In this document: one piece after another, positions 16,358-25,656 of the stretch
Layout of the letters: each line of letters starts with the position of its first letter
Numbering within the stretch: the first letter of the stretch is position 1
Assembly (NCBI GenBank): GCA_020634375.1
Contig: JACKBX010000008.1
Coordinates: 273,523-337,522 of the forward strand
From: Ardenticatenaceae bacterium
GTDB lineage: Bacteria; Chloroflexota; Anaerolineae; Promineifilales; Promineifilaceae
DNA: 64,000 bases
Reading direction: 5' to 3'
Notes under the pieces: generated by a model
What the model was told of the DNA's origin: nothing
Database searches by the model: none
The model's input: the letters and a program-made list of their open reading frames with translations, nothing else
Made by a program: the position numbers and the translations under genes

Positions 16358-16597
16358 TTAGATGCGGTTGACGGAAATTAAGGGGAGGCCCAGGTCGCGT
16401 ATTTTGGCTAACAGGCTGTGCAGGGCGGATTGATCGGCTACTGTCCCAGATAAGATGGTTTCGTCGGCAACGGCCGTTACCGTCAACCCCTCAAACCATG
16501 CCATCCAACGCGGGGCCAGCTTCCCTTGTACTCGAATTTGATAATAAGCCGGGTCAGTCAGGGTGAGGTCGTGGTGGCCTCCGGTTTCGATTAACAT
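16358..16597 (-). CDS. Small soluble protein, unknown
   Basis: 79 residues with the pattern of a compact alpha/beta domain: IRVQGKLAPRWMAWFEGLTV, TILSGTVADQSALHSLLAKI, then LGLPLISVNRI. The segment VADQSALHSLLAKIRDLGLPL looks like a conserved helix of a small family, but I cannot name it. It is followed by an inverted repeat and preceded by the fifth CAGTCCCC element. The LuxR regulator gene ends about 110 bases upstream on the same strand. Confidence 0.6.
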   Translation of the reverse strand: MLIETGGHHDLTLTDPAYYQIRVQGKLAPRWMAWFEGLTVTAVADETILSGTVADQSALHSLLAKIRDLGLPLISVNRI

Positions 16598-16642
16598 ACG
16601 TCACTCCCAAGTTTTTCCATAGTGTGCCAAAGGGAGTGGGCG

Positions 16643-16676
16643 ATGTCAGTCCCCAAAAGGGGTATTGGGATGGGGT
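16643..16676. repeat. CAGTCCCC intergenic element, copy 5
   Basis: GTCAGTCCCCAAAAGGGG plus TATTGGGATGGGG, between the LuxR gene stop (16706) and the 79-residue gene. Like the other copies it sits just 3' of a minus-strand gene. No further copy was seen after this point in the window. Confidence 0.75.
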
Positions 16677-16705
16677 TCAGAAGTTAGGAGTTGGCAACAA
16701 TAGCG

Positions 16706-19414
16706 CTAAAAAAGTCCCAACTCGCGGGCGCGAGCAATGGCTTCCGTGCGACTGTGAACGTTTAGTTTTTGGTAGATATTTTTGAGGTGTTTCTTGACCG
16801 TGCTGGCGGCGATGATCAACGTTTGTGCAATGGCTTTGTTGGACAACCCGTCAGCCAAAAGCTGCAAAACTTCTAACTCGCGCTGGCTCAATGGCTCGAT
16901 GAGCGCGGCATTGTTGACTCCCCATGCCGCCAAGAGTTTACTGGCGTAACTGGATGGGTGCTCCCGCAGCAGTTCCGCCATCGGTTCCCTCTCATCCACA
17001 AAGCTCCGCACATACCCACCCGGCTCGGCCAGTGCCAGCGCACGGCCCAGCGCCGCCAATGCTTCCCCATCGTCGCCTTTAGCCTGATAGGTTAACGCTT
17101 GCAATTTTAGAATTTTGATGGCTTCGTGATGCCAAACGGCCGTTTCCGCCGCCACCAATAATCTCCCCAACAACCCCAACGCCTCATCCAGACGCCCCAC
17201 CGCCACCAACGCCCGTGCCAGATTGATATGATGCAAATCGTAATGGTAGCTAAACGGATCATCCAAGCTCAAACCGCATGTCTCAATCCAGTAAACCACC
17301 TCATCCCGCCGCCCCGTTGCCAGCCACAAGCGCAGCCGGCAGTCATCCATCCAACAATAAATCCAGGGGTCTACTTTCGACGATTGCGCCAGTCGATCCG
17401 CCTGCTGGATCGTATCCGCCGCACCGCCAAACTCTTGCTGGGCCAACTGGACGCGGGCCAAGGCGACCAATGCCTCCGCCATCAGATCAACATGGCCCAA
17501 CTGCGTACACAACGCCACGCCCTGATCAACATACTGGCGTGCCATCGCCAAATCATCCCATTCGCAAGCCAGTTCACCCAACTTTGCCAACGGATAACCG
17601 GCATTGGGGAAATAACTGCCTTCCAGCCCAGTTGCCAATGCCAACGCCTCTTCAAACGTTTCTTGCGCTTGCCGCAGCCGGGCTTGTTTTACTTGCTGCA
17701 TTCCCTGGTAACAAAGCGCCGACGATGCCCGGTAAGGATAGCCGCCCAACAAGGCATTCGACGCGCATTCGGCATAAGTCTGTTCTGCCTGAACGCTGTC
17801 CCCAACGCCCCAGTAGGCACCGCCCAAAGCCACGCCCGCCGTGCTGCGCGTGAAATAATCATCTGGGGGCAGGAGACGCAGCGCTTTTTGGGCTTGCTCC
17901 AGCACGCGGGGAATCTCTTCATGCGTCAGCGCGTAATGGGCGCGGACAGTAGCAATATAACCGGCGATGAGTTGTCTGTCGGCCATCTCCTCGGCGTTGG
18001 CAGATGAGGCGCGGGCAAGCCATTCTTCGGCCGTTCGCAAACAGGCTTCTCCCTCTTCCCGCAAACCGGCCCAATGGTGCGTCCAGGATTGGTAGACGCA
18101 CAACCAGGGTCGAGTTTGGACGACTGCTGTCGGTAATGCCTCAATCCACGCGAATAACGTATTGTATTTGCTTTGATGCAGCATATTCCAGGCATATTTC
18201 TCCACCAGGCGGGCGATGCGCTCATAATCTTCGGTTTTGAAGGCGTGGGCGATGGCTTCCTCGGTGGAATCGGCCGTTTCATACCAGGCGCTGGCCCGTT
18301 GGTGCAAGATGGGAACTCGTTCGGGCCAGGTCGCGGTCAACCGGGTGCGGAGCAGGTCGGCAAACAGGTGATGGTAGCGATACCAGCATCGTTCGTCGTC
18401 CAAAGGCACGATGAACAGATTGGCCTGTTCCAAATTATGAAGGATGAGGGATGAGGGATGAATTTCATCTTTCATCCCGCCGCCTTCATCCTTTAAGAGG
18501 GCGTCGCACAACGGGGCGCTTAAGCGTTTCAAGATGGAGGTGTACAGCAGGAAGGTTTGAATGTGCGGCGGCTGCCGTTGCAGAACTTCTTCGGTCAAGT
18601 AATCCAGGATGTAGTAGTGGCTGCCGGTGAAGGAACGGATGAAGTCGGGGACGGTTTCCGGGCTGCGTTTCTGAATGGAGAGGGCGGCCATTTGCAGCCC
18701 AGCTATCCAGCCTTCGGTGCGGGCGGTCAGGGCGGCGACTTCCGGGTTGGATAGGGTCAGGCCGGTGGTACTGTTGAGGTAAACGGCCGTTTCCGCCGCC
18801 GAAAAAGCCAAATCAACCGCCCGCAGTTCCAACAACTCCTCCTGCACCCGCCAACGAGACAGGGGGAGCGGCGGGTCTGTGCGGCTGGCAACAATCAACG
18901 TCAAACCAGTGGGCGGCGGCGGCAAATGCAAAATCAGAAATTCCAGCGCATCGTGAATGGTTTGCGCCGTGATCAGGTGATAATCATCCAGAACCAGCGC
19001 AAAAGCATCCGGTTCCCCGGCAATGTCGTTAATCAAGCTGGTCAACATCGCCTCAGTAGGCGGAACCTGCGGCGACGCCTGGAGCATCGCCAGCGCGTCG
19101 CTGCCTAACTCCGGCCCCTTCTTTTGCAAAGCAGCGATAAAGTGAATCCAGAAGCGAACAGGATCGTTGTCAAATTCGTCCAGCGACAGCCAGCATAACT
19201 GTGGTGAGCGGCGGGCGGCGGGAACAGCATCGGCCATGATGTGCGTGCCAAATTCCGCCAACAGAGTCGTTTTGCCAAACCCGGCCGGAGCCGAGATAAC
19301 GATTACTCTTCGTGACAAACCGGCATTCAACTGCTTGACTAGATGCGGGCGCGGTGTCAAAGTCGGCTTAGGCAGCGGAATATACAATTTCGTCTGCAAA
19401 ATCTCTGTTCTCAC
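16706..19414 (-). CDS. LuxR-family ATP-dependent transcriptional regulator (MalT/LAL type)
   Basis: 902 residues. The N-terminal NTPase has Walker A SAPAGFGKTTLL (about 40-52) and the DDYHLI Walker B region. A long TPR-like helical region follows. A LuxR HTH closes the protein (LSQRELEVLQLLADGLSNKA, then TVKKHLKNIYQKLNVHSRTEA). Such proteins are signal-responsive activators. Around residues 305-327 the usual linker is replaced by a stretch rich in KDE and HPSS, encoded by a palindromic word repeat (18433-18495). The start is GTG 19412-19414 with TATAAT six bases before it, so the mRNA may be leaderless. It diverges from the PA14 protein gene. Confidence 0.9.
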   Translation of the reverse strand: MRTEILQTKLYIPLPKPTLTPRPHLVKQLNAGLSRRVIVISAPAGFGKTTLLAEFGTHIMADAVPAARRSPQLCWLSLDEFDNDPVRFWIHFIAALQKKGPELGSDALAMLQASPQVPPTEAMLTSLINDIAGEPDAFALVLDDYHLITAQTIHDALEFLILHLPPPPTGLTLIVASRTDPPLPLSRWRVQEELLELRAVDLAFSAAETAVYLNSTTGLTLSNPEVAALTARTEGWIAGLQMAALSIQKRSPETVPDFIRSFTGSHYYILDYLTEEVLQRQPPHIQTFLLYTSILKRLSAPLCDALLKDEGGGMKDEIHPSSLILHNLEQANLFIVPLDDERCWYRYHHLFADLLRTRLTATWPERVPILHQRASAWYETADSTEEAIAHAFKTEDYERIARLVEKYAWNMLHQSKYNTLFAWIEALPTAVVQTRPWLCVYQSWTHHWAGLREEGEACLRTAEEWLARASSANAEEMADRQLIAGYIATVRAHYALTHEEIPRVLEQAQKALRLLPPDDYFTRSTAGVALGGAYWGVGDSVQAEQTYAECASNALLGGYPYRASSALCYQGMQQVKQARLRQAQETFEEALALATGLEGSYFPNAGYPLAKLGELACEWDDLAMARQYVDQGVALCTQLGHVDLMAEALVALARVQLAQQEFGGAADTIQQADRLAQSSKVDPWIYCWMDDCRLRLWLATGRRDEVVYWIETCGLSLDDPFSYHYDLHHINLARALVAVGRLDEALGLLGRLLVAAETAVWHHEAIKILKLQALTYQAKGDDGEALAALGRALALAEPGGYVRSFVDEREPMAELLREHPSSYASKLLAAWGVNNAALIEPLSQRELEVLQLLADGLSNKAIAQTLIIAASTVKKHLKNIYQKLNVHSRTEAIARARELGLF
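18433..18495. repeat. Word-repeat palindrome inside the LuxR gene
   Basis: GGATGAGGGATGAGGGATGA on the left is matched by TTCATC, TTCATCCC and TTCATCC words on the right. The same words occur in intergenic DNA at 36515-36540. The segment stays in frame with the regulator and encodes an insertion not expected in MalT-like proteins. Confidence 0.65.
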
Positions 19415-19420
19415 ATATCC

Positions 19421-19426
19421 ATTATA
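19421..19426 (-). promoter_or_regulatory. Candidate -10 box of leaderless luxR-type gene
   Basis: On the minus strand TATAAT ends exactly six bases before the GTG start of the regulator, with no Shine-Dalgarno between. This spacing places the transcript start at or next to the start codon. No clear -35 element was found. Confidence 0.5.
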
Positions 19427-19654
19427 ACCCTACACGAATTGCGTAATCCAATTTCCGCCTTCCCTCTCACAACTGCTGATTGCTTCCAGAGAAAATACGC
19501 TTTGCTACCTTGATCGTTGGGGAAAAATCGTACAAACGTCCATTCTCACACGCCCCCTGTTCAATATAATAAAAGATGGGTGATTGACAACAACACTTAC
19601 ACGGCCGTCCAACCAATCGCTACTCTTTTTTTGTGGTGCACAAGGAGATGTACC

Positions 19655-21484
19655 GTGAATATTAAAACCTTTGTAAAAAGACATAAATCTCATTGGGTAC
19701 TAGCAGCGCTCATCATATTGGCAAGCTCTGTGTGGTGGAATAGCACGGCCGTTACCCACGCCGCCAACACAAATTGGAACGCATCTTATTGGAACAACAA
19801 AACCCTCAGCGGCACGCCCGTGCTGCAACAGCAAGAGAACGACCTCAACCACGACTGGGGTGATGGCACACCCAACACACTCGTAAACAAAGACCAGTTC
19901 TCAGCTCGTTGGACGCGCACACTCAATGTCTCAGCTGGCAGCTACCGCTTCACAGCTACAATGGATGACGGGATGCGCGTCTGGTTTGACAACGTGCTCA
20001 TCATCGATTCTTGGTGGGACAGCCAGGTACACTCGCTCAGCGCCGACATTTATGTCAGCGCGGGCGACCACCAACTCAAAGTAGAATATTACGAAGCAGG
20101 GGGAGACGCCGTTGCCAAACTCAATTGGACGCCCATCGGCGGCACAGCCCCCATTCCCATTGGCGACTGGAAAGGCGACTATTTCAACAACATTACCCTC
20201 AGCGGCAGCCCTGTCCTCACCCGCGACGACACGCAAATCAACTTCGATTGGGGCACAGGTTCGCCACTGTGGGGAACGGTAGCCGCCGACCAGTTCTCTG
20301 TGCGCTGGACACGTAATGTGACGTTAAACCCAGGCAAATACCGCTTTACGGCCGTTGCCGATGACGGCATACGCGTATGGGCCAACAGCATCCTTATCAT
20401 AGACCAATGGCACGACGCCAATGGCGCCACCTACACCGCCGACATTGACTTGCCCGGCGGTTCCATCCCCGTGCAAGTGGAATACTACGAAAATCAGGGC
20501 GGTGCAAAAGCCAATCTAAGCTGGATTCAGGTCAACAGTGGAACCTGGAAAGGTGAATACTTTAACAACGCCACCCTCAGCGGCAATCCTGTGCTCACCC
20601 GTGACGATACACAAATCAACTTCGATTGGGGCAGCGGCTCCCCAGCCACCGGCATCAACGCCGACAACTTCTCCGCCCGCTGGACACGCAGCCTGGCCTT
20701 CAATGCAGGCACATATCGCTTCAGCGTTTTTGCAGACGATGGCGTACGCCTCTGGGTCAACGGGCAGCAAATCATCAACGCCTGGAGCGACCACACCCCG
20801 CAAACCTTCAGCAGCGACATCACACTCAGCGGCAGCACAATCCCCATCCAGCTTGAATATTACGAGCATGGTGGCGGCGCAAAAATACAATTATCCTGGT
20901 CACTCGTCAGTTCAACACCGGCCCCTACGCCCGTGCCCAGCAGCGGCAGCGGGACGGTCGTCAGCGCACTGCTCAATGTGCGCACTGGCCCTGGCATCAA
21001 TTACACCATCCTCGGCCAGCTAACACACGGGCAAGTTGTGCCCCTGGTCGGCTACCGCAGCGCCGACGCAAATTGGGTCATGATTACCTGGAACAATACC
21101 CAAGCCTGGGTTAGTGGTAAATCAGCCTATTTGCAAGCCAACATCAACATCTCCAGCCTGCCTGTATGGAATGATGGGCAAACAACGCCCAGCCCAACAA
21201 CCACTACCGGCAAAGCTACAGTGACAAATGCCGCCTATCTAAATATGCGCAGCGGCCCTGGAGTCAACAATCCCGTCATCACTGTGCTCACCTACGGCGT
21301 AACGGCCGATATGTTAGGACGCAATGCCACAACGACATGGGTCAAGCTGCAATTGACAGACGGCCGTATCGGATGGGTCAACCTCAGCTACATGACACCG
21401 ACCATCCCTTTCAGTTCACTACCCATCAGTAACCAATCCTCTCAAATCATGCGCCAGTCCCTCTTTATAAGGACTGGCGCATGA
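19655..21484 (+). CDS. Secreted protein with three PA14 domains and two SH3b domains
   Basis: The start is GTG at 19655 behind AAGGAG; the longer frame to 19517 is not supported. The signal peptide (HWVLAALIILASSVWW ... THAANT) is followed by three PA14-like repeats beginning WNASYWNNKTLSG, WKGDYFNNITLSG and WKGEYFNNATLSG, each with a DWG..SP / ARWTR / DDG.R.W core. Two bacterial SH3 domains follow, opening LLNVRTGPGIN and YLNMRSGPGVN. PA14 usually binds glycans; SH3b binds cell wall. The total is 609 residues with no enzyme domain. The stop codon lies inside a perfect hairpin (21447-21484). Confidence 0.85.
   Translation: MNIKTFVKRHKSHWVLAALIILASSVWWNSTAVTHAANTNWNASYWNNKTLSGTPVLQQQENDLNHDWGDGTPNTLVNKDQFSARWTRTLNVSAGSYRFTATMDDGMRVWFDNVLIIDSWWDSQVHSLSADIYVSAGDHQLKVEYYEAGGDAVAKLNWTPIGGTAPIPIGDWKGDYFNNITLSGSPVLTRDDTQINFDWGTGSPLWGTVAADQFSVRWTRNVTLNPGKYRFTAVADDGIRVWANSILIIDQWHDANGATYTADIDLPGGSIPVQVEYYENQGGAKANLSWIQVNSGTWKGEYFNNATLSGNPVLTRDDTQINFDWGSGSPATGINADNFSARWTRSLAFNAGTYRFSVFADDGVRLWVNGQQIINAWSDHTPQTFSSDITLSGSTIPIQLEYYEHGGGAKIQLSWSLVSSTPAPTPVPSSGSGTVVSALLNVRTGPGINYTILGQLTHGQVVPLVGYRSADANWVMITWNNTQAWVSGKSAYLQANINISSLPVWNDGQTTPSPTTTTGKATVTNAAYLNMRSGPGVNNPVITVLTYGVTADMLGRNATTTWVKLQLTDGRIGWVNLSYMTPTIPFSSLPISNQSSQIMRQSLFIRTGA
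21447..21484 (+). terminator. 14-bp hairpin overlapping the end of the PA14 gene
   Basis: TCATGCGCCAGTCC (21447-21460) pairs perfectly with GGACTGGCGCATGA (21471-21484) around a ten-base loop; TCATTTTG follows. The last codons and TGA stop of the gene form the hairpin, so termination and coding end coincide. Confidence 0.75.
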
Positions 21485-21583
21485 TCATTTTGTCATGCAA
21501 CGCCTTCCGTGATAAGTTTGCAGGTGGGCAGCTTTGCAAATAGGCAAACTGCCCACTTGCATCCTTATCCCCGGAGGGTTTTC

Positions 21584-24454
21584 ATGCGACGACACTGGTT
21601 CATTTTGCTCTTGCTGTTGGGCTGGCTGCTGCCCGCTTGTGAATTTAGACAAACCAATGAAGGCACGGGAACCCCCATTCCCCTCACCAACGCTCCCCAC
21701 CCCGCCAGCACAACGCCACCCATCAACACCCCCCTGCCGCCGCTGCCCACCGCCCCGGCAACGGCCGTTCCCCAACCCATCCCCACCTACAACCCCGCCC
21801 TCGCCGACTGGACCCTCCTCATCTACATCGCCGCCGACAACAACATGGCCGCGCAGAGCTTGCGCGACCTCAAAGAAATGACCCTGGCGCAGAGCAGTAC
21901 GGCCGTCAACATCCTCGTCCAGCTAGACCAACCCGACAGCGGCGCCACGCGCTACGCCATCGCCAACGAAGCCGCCCCCGGCGAAGCCGCCCCCCTCTCC
22001 GAACTCGGCGCAGTCAACATGGGCGACCCGCAAACCCTGGCCGACTTCATCACCTGGGGCGTGCAAACCTACCCCGCCAACCACACCGCCCTCATTTTGT
22101 GGGATCACGGCGCGGGCTGGCAAGGCTTCGCCTTCGACAATGGCGATACACCCGACAGTTTAACCTTGCCAGAATTAGAAACGGCCGTTGCCCAAGCCAC
22201 CGCCCAAACCAACCTCCCCGCCCTCGACCTCATCGCCTTCGACGCCTGCCTCATGGGGCAGCTAGACGTACTGCAAGCCATCCAGCCCTTCGCCCGCTAC
22301 GCCGTCGCCTCCGCCGAACTCACCCCCGGCCAGGGCTGGGACTACCAGACTACCCTCAGCAATCTCGCCACCAACCCCGGCATGGATGGCGCCGCCCTCG
22401 CCGAAGCTCTTGTACAAGATTTCCACACTGCCTACCTCGACAACGACTTTGTAACCATGACGGCCGTTGACCTCAGCCGCCTGCCCGACCTCACCTTTGC
22501 CGTCGAAACAATGGCCGCCGCCCTGCTCAACGACCCCACCTTCGCCGCCAGCGCCGTCGCCGAAGGGCGCAGCGGCGCTACCAACTACGCCCGTGCCTAC
22601 GCCGCCGACGCCGAACAATACGCGGCCATTGACCTGGGCCAATTCGCCGCCATCCTCGCCCAGCGCAGCCCCGACGAACTGGTGCGGCAAAGCGCCGCGC
22701 AGGTGCAGCAAGCCCTCGCCAACGCCACCCTCGCCAACATCAGCGGCGCAGGATTGCGCGGCAGCGGCGGCGTCGCCGTCTATTTCCCGCGCAATCGAGA
22801 AACGTACCGGCCAGAGTACGGCCGTGCCACCCACCTCACCCTCTGGAACCGCTTCCTCAATAGCTACTACGATGTGGGCCTGGCCGCCGCGCTGCCCCCG
22901 GCCATCAACCTCGTCAGCGTGCTGCGCGACACCGTGAATGTGCAGCAGCCTGCCTACCTCGACTTCGAGGTCGCGGGGCGCGACATCGGCGACGTGATGC
23001 TGGTGGGCGGGCTGTATGAGGGCGACGGCCGTCGCCGCCTGCTGGAATACGACCGCCTCATCCCCGAACCCACCTATTTGCCCGATGGCAGCCAGCTTGG
23101 GCAATGGCGCGACGGCCTGCACGAAGACTTTTTCGTCTGGGACACACAAGTCACCTACCTGTACGACGCCTTTGAACATGGCGGCTTTGTGGTGATGTGG
23201 CCCACCGAATCGGGCAGCGCTCTGTTCACCGTGCAAGGGCAATATCGCCCCGCCGCCGCCGCCGAATTCACGCCCGCCAGCCTGGAATTCGACCAGCGCA
23301 CCGGGCAAATGGCCCGCCTTTGGGTGATGCAAGATGGCGGCGCAGCGGAAATCGCCCCCGCGCCCGGCGATGAATTCCAGGTGTACGACTACTACCTGGG
23401 CGACAACGACGCCATCACCCGCACCAGCGGCGGCAGCCTCTTTTTTGATCAGGCCGCGCAGCTTTATTTTGATTGGCGGCCCCTGCCCGATGGCGGCTAT
23501 TTCCTCGGTTTTGCCGCGCAAAATGCCGCCGGGCAGCAGGCCAGCGCCTTCACCGACCTGACCATCAACAACAGCGCGGCGCAGCCCGGCCTCCGCGCCT
23601 ATCTCGACCCCTATTTGGGCTTTCAATTTCTTTACCCGGAGACGTGGTACACGCCGGTCTACACGCAATCCATCCTCTACAGCAGCGATGCCGAGGCGCA
23701 GACCTTTTTGCAGCTAACGGTCTATCCCGACCTCTCGCGGGCGGCGACGGCGAACACGCTGCAAGCAGAGGCGCTGCGCGACTTCGGCGCGGTGGATGTG
23801 CTGTTTACGGATGATGTGAATGTGGCCGGGGTGCGCGGCCTGCGCACGGCCTACGGCTACGAGCGGGCGGACGGCGCACCGCGCACCGGCCTGCTGGTGA
23901 CGTTTGTGCAGAATGGCGCGGGGTATGTGCTGGATGTGGATGGGCCTTTGGCGGGGGAGGAGGGGACGATTACGGCCGTTACCACCCTCATCACCTCCTG
24001 GCAGTTCACCGGGGCGGGGTTTGGCGTGCAGCCCGGCCAATGGGCGCAGCGCGATTTGGCGCATTTCAGCGTAGCGCAGCCCGCCGATTTCACCTACCAG
24101 CCCACCAACGACTGGCAGCGCTTCAGCGCCGACCGCGACACCTTTGTCGCCCTGCGCGTGCGTCCCGCCAGCGCGGATGTGGACACAGCGCTTGCCAATC
24201 TGGTGCGCGACGCGGGCAACGGCGTCAGCGATTTTGCCGCGCAGGAACCGCGCCGTTTTGCCCTGGGCGCTGTGCCCTGGCAGCGCGTAGACTTCGCCTA
24301 CACCAATGGCGATGGCAAAGAAATTTGGGGCTTTGTGATGGTCAAAATGGAGGGGGGGCAGGAGGTTGTGGCCTGGGCGGAAGCGCCGCGCTCAACCTAC
24401 AACGACCTGGAAACGCGAGTGTTTTTGGTGATGATTGCGGGGATGGGGGAATGA
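21584..24454 (+). CDS. Clostripain-family (C11) cysteine peptidase lipoprotein
   Basis: 957 residues. Lipobox LLPAC follows a short signal; then a Pro/Thr linker. The C11 peptidase domain shows LIYIAADNNMA, the catalytic His in LILWDHGAGWQG and the catalytic Cys in LIAFDACLMGQL, followed by ASAELTPGQGWDY. This family cleaves after basic residues. The C-terminal half, from about residue 430, is beta-rich and contains two copies of a domain with YPETW and QPADF motifs, similar to surface-lipoprotein repeats. ATG 21584 has GGAGG upstream. It follows the PA14 gene by 99 bases; co-action outside the cell is inferred. Confidence 0.85.
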   Translation: MRRHWFILLLLLGWLLPACEFRQTNEGTGTPIPLTNAPHPASTTPPINTPLPPLPTAPATAVPQPIPTYNPALADWTLLIYIAADNNMAAQSLRDLKEMTLAQSSTAVNILVQLDQPDSGATRYAIANEAAPGEAAPLSELGAVNMGDPQTLADFITWGVQTYPANHTALILWDHGAGWQGFAFDNGDTPDSLTLPELETAVAQATAQTNLPALDLIAFDACLMGQLDVLQAIQPFARYAVASAELTPGQGWDYQTTLSNLATNPGMDGAALAEALVQDFHTAYLDNDFVTMTAVDLSRLPDLTFAVETMAAALLNDPTFAASAVAEGRSGATNYARAYAADAEQYAAIDLGQFAAILAQRSPDELVRQSAAQVQQALANATLANISGAGLRGSGGVAVYFPRNRETYRPEYGRATHLTLWNRFLNSYYDVGLAAALPPAINLVSVLRDTVNVQQPAYLDFEVAGRDIGDVMLVGGLYEGDGRRRLLEYDRLIPEPTYLPDGSQLGQWRDGLHEDFFVWDTQVTYLYDAFEHGGFVVMWPTESGSALFTVQGQYRPAAAAEFTPASLEFDQRTGQMARLWVMQDGGAAEIAPAPGDEFQVYDYYLGDNDAITRTSGGSLFFDQAAQLYFDWRPLPDGGYFLGFAAQNAAGQQASAFTDLTINNSAAQPGLRAYLDPYLGFQFLYPETWYTPVYTQSILYSSDAEAQTFLQLTVYPDLSRAATANTLQAEALRDFGAVDVLFTDDVNVAGVRGLRTAYGYERADGAPRTGLLVTFVQNGAGYVLDVDGPLAGEEGTITAVTTLITSWQFTGAGFGVQPGQWAQRDLAHFSVAQPADFTYQPTNDWQRFSADRDTFVALRVRPASADVDTALANLVRDAGNGVSDFAAQEPRRFALGAVPWQRVDFAYTNGDGKEIWGFVMVKMEGGQEVVAWAEAPRSTYNDLETRVFLVMIAGMGE

Positions 24455-24506
24455 AACGTGAAGCGTGAAACGTGAAAAACCATCACGTTTCACGCTTCAC
24501 GTTTCA
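24452..24506. terminator. Perfect 24-bp hairpin between convergent genes
   Basis: The left arm (24452-24475) is made of TGAAACGTGAAGCGTGAAAC and further repeats of the word; the right arm (24483-24506) is its exact complement; the loop is seven bases. It lies between the ends of two convergent genes, and its first bases supply the TGA stop of the clostripain gene. A bidirectional terminator is likely. Confidence 0.75.
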
Positions 24507-24508
24507 CG

Positions 24509-25477
24509 TCAAATTTCCCAATCAAAGTGAACGAGGTAGCTGATGGTGTAACGGCCGTTCCACCATTCCACGCCCACAACCCACGTACCCCAATCAAGGC
24601 CAGCCGAATCGTCCGCAGCGGGACGGTAAAGAGAAACGTAATGGATAGCGTCGTAGCCTTCGGGAAGCTGCACCCATCCGGCCGTACCGCCAGATAAGAT
24701 TTCGTCGCAGCCGGTTTCGCTGGCGGGCAGCAAATCATCTACCAGCATGGGCACAATGACATTGGCAAAGGAGCCGCGAATAGGGTTGCCGCTGCCATCA
24801 GTCACGCCCCAATCGTAAGAGCCAGTGGCGGTAAAGAGATTGGCGCGGTCTGTGCCGCGAATGAGCACTTCGGGATTCCACCAGTTGACGCGCACGCGCA
24901 GCCCCCGTTCAGGGTTGATCAGTTGGGCCAGTTTGTCGTTGTCGTGGTTGGTAACGGCCGTTGCCAACTCCGCCAACAGCGTGGTCACGGCATCATCCTC
25001 GCAAAAATCTGTGGTGGGCATGTCTGCGGTGAGGAAACGGCCGTTAACCCAGCCGGTTATGCTGCCGTCCGTCACCGGAACCCAGGTGGAGCCGGACACT
25101 TCTTGTCCACTACCAGTGATTTGTAAGTCACCGGCTTGTGGTGCATATTCGCCTACGATGTCAAAGTCTACGCCAGGGCCAGAGCGCACGTTGAGTGTGT
25201 CGTCACTTGTGACGAAGGCGACACGGTAGGCGGATGGGGTGGGCACGGGGTTGGGATTAGGAACGGCCGTTGCCGCTGCTGGCGGTGTGGGCGATGGCAA
25301 GATAGCGGTGGTGGGCACAGGGGGTAAAGTAGCCTCAGCCAGTGGGGGCACAATAGGTGTGGGAGCCATTGTCGTGGGCATTACCAAGACAGGTGTCGGT
25401 TCGATAGTGACGGCCTGACAAGCTGTCAACACCAGGAGTGCAATTGTCAATAACCAAACGAGATGTCTAACCTTCAT
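24509..25477 (-). CDS. SH3-domain lipoprotein
   Basis: 322 residues. The signal ends in LVLTACQ (lipobox). A 60-residue Pro/Thr/Ala linker follows, then an SH3b domain (FVTSDDTLNVRSGPGVDFDI ... GSTWVPVTDGSITGWVNGRF). The C-terminal ~150 residues contain LAELATAVTNHDNDKLAQLI and WWNPEVLIRG, a pattern often seen after SH3b in Chloroflexota lipoproteins; I do not know its role. It converges on the clostripain gene across a shared hairpin. Probably surface-exposed and wall-interacting. Confidence 0.8.
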   Translation of the reverse strand: MKVRHLVWLLTIALLVLTACQAVTIEPTPVLVMPTTMAPTPIVPPLAEATLPPVPTTAILPSPTPPAAATAVPNPNPVPTPSAYRVAFVTSDDTLNVRSGPGVDFDIVGEYAPQAGDLQITGSGQEVSGSTWVPVTDGSITGWVNGRFLTADMPTTDFCEDDAVTTLLAELATAVTNHDNDKLAQLINPERGLRVRVNWWNPEVLIRGTDRANLFTATGSYDWGVTDGSGNPIRGSFANVIVPMLVDDLLPASETGCDEILSGGTAGWVQLPEGYDAIHYVSLYRPAADDSAGLDWGTWVVGVEWWNGRYTISYLVHFDWEI

Positions 25478-25613
25478 ACCATTCTCCTTCAGCTAATAGC
25501 TCTTGGCCTTTAGCTGTCTTCTATCATACCGCAGCCAGGGGTAACGGCTGCGTAAAATGTCGTTAAATCTGATGGTATGACGTGGGAACGGCCGTTTCTG
25601 TTCCCCCAAAGCG

Positions 25614-25646
25614 AGATTGGTTCAATCTTGAAGATTGAACCAATCT
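25614..25646. terminator. Palindrome downstream of ychF
   Basis: AGATTGGTTCAATCTT (25614-25629) and AAGATTGAACCAATCT (25631-25646) are exact complements with one base between, giving an effective 14-bp stem. It lies just past the stop of the ychF-like gene (25657) and fits a transcription-end hairpin. Confidence 0.65.
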
Positions 25647-25656
25647 TTATGGCTTT

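Noticed and set aside
19517..19654. Upstream extension of the PA14 protein to an earlier ATG
   Set aside because: The added residues have no signal features and no ribosome site, while GTG 19655 has AAGGAG at the right distance and starts a proper signal peptide.
22262..23668. Long open frame on the minus strand (468 codons) across the clostripain gene
   Set aside because: It is antisense to a well-supported peptidase; its composition (Gly/Val/Ala-rich, no domain) is a by-product of codon bias and GC-rich third positions.
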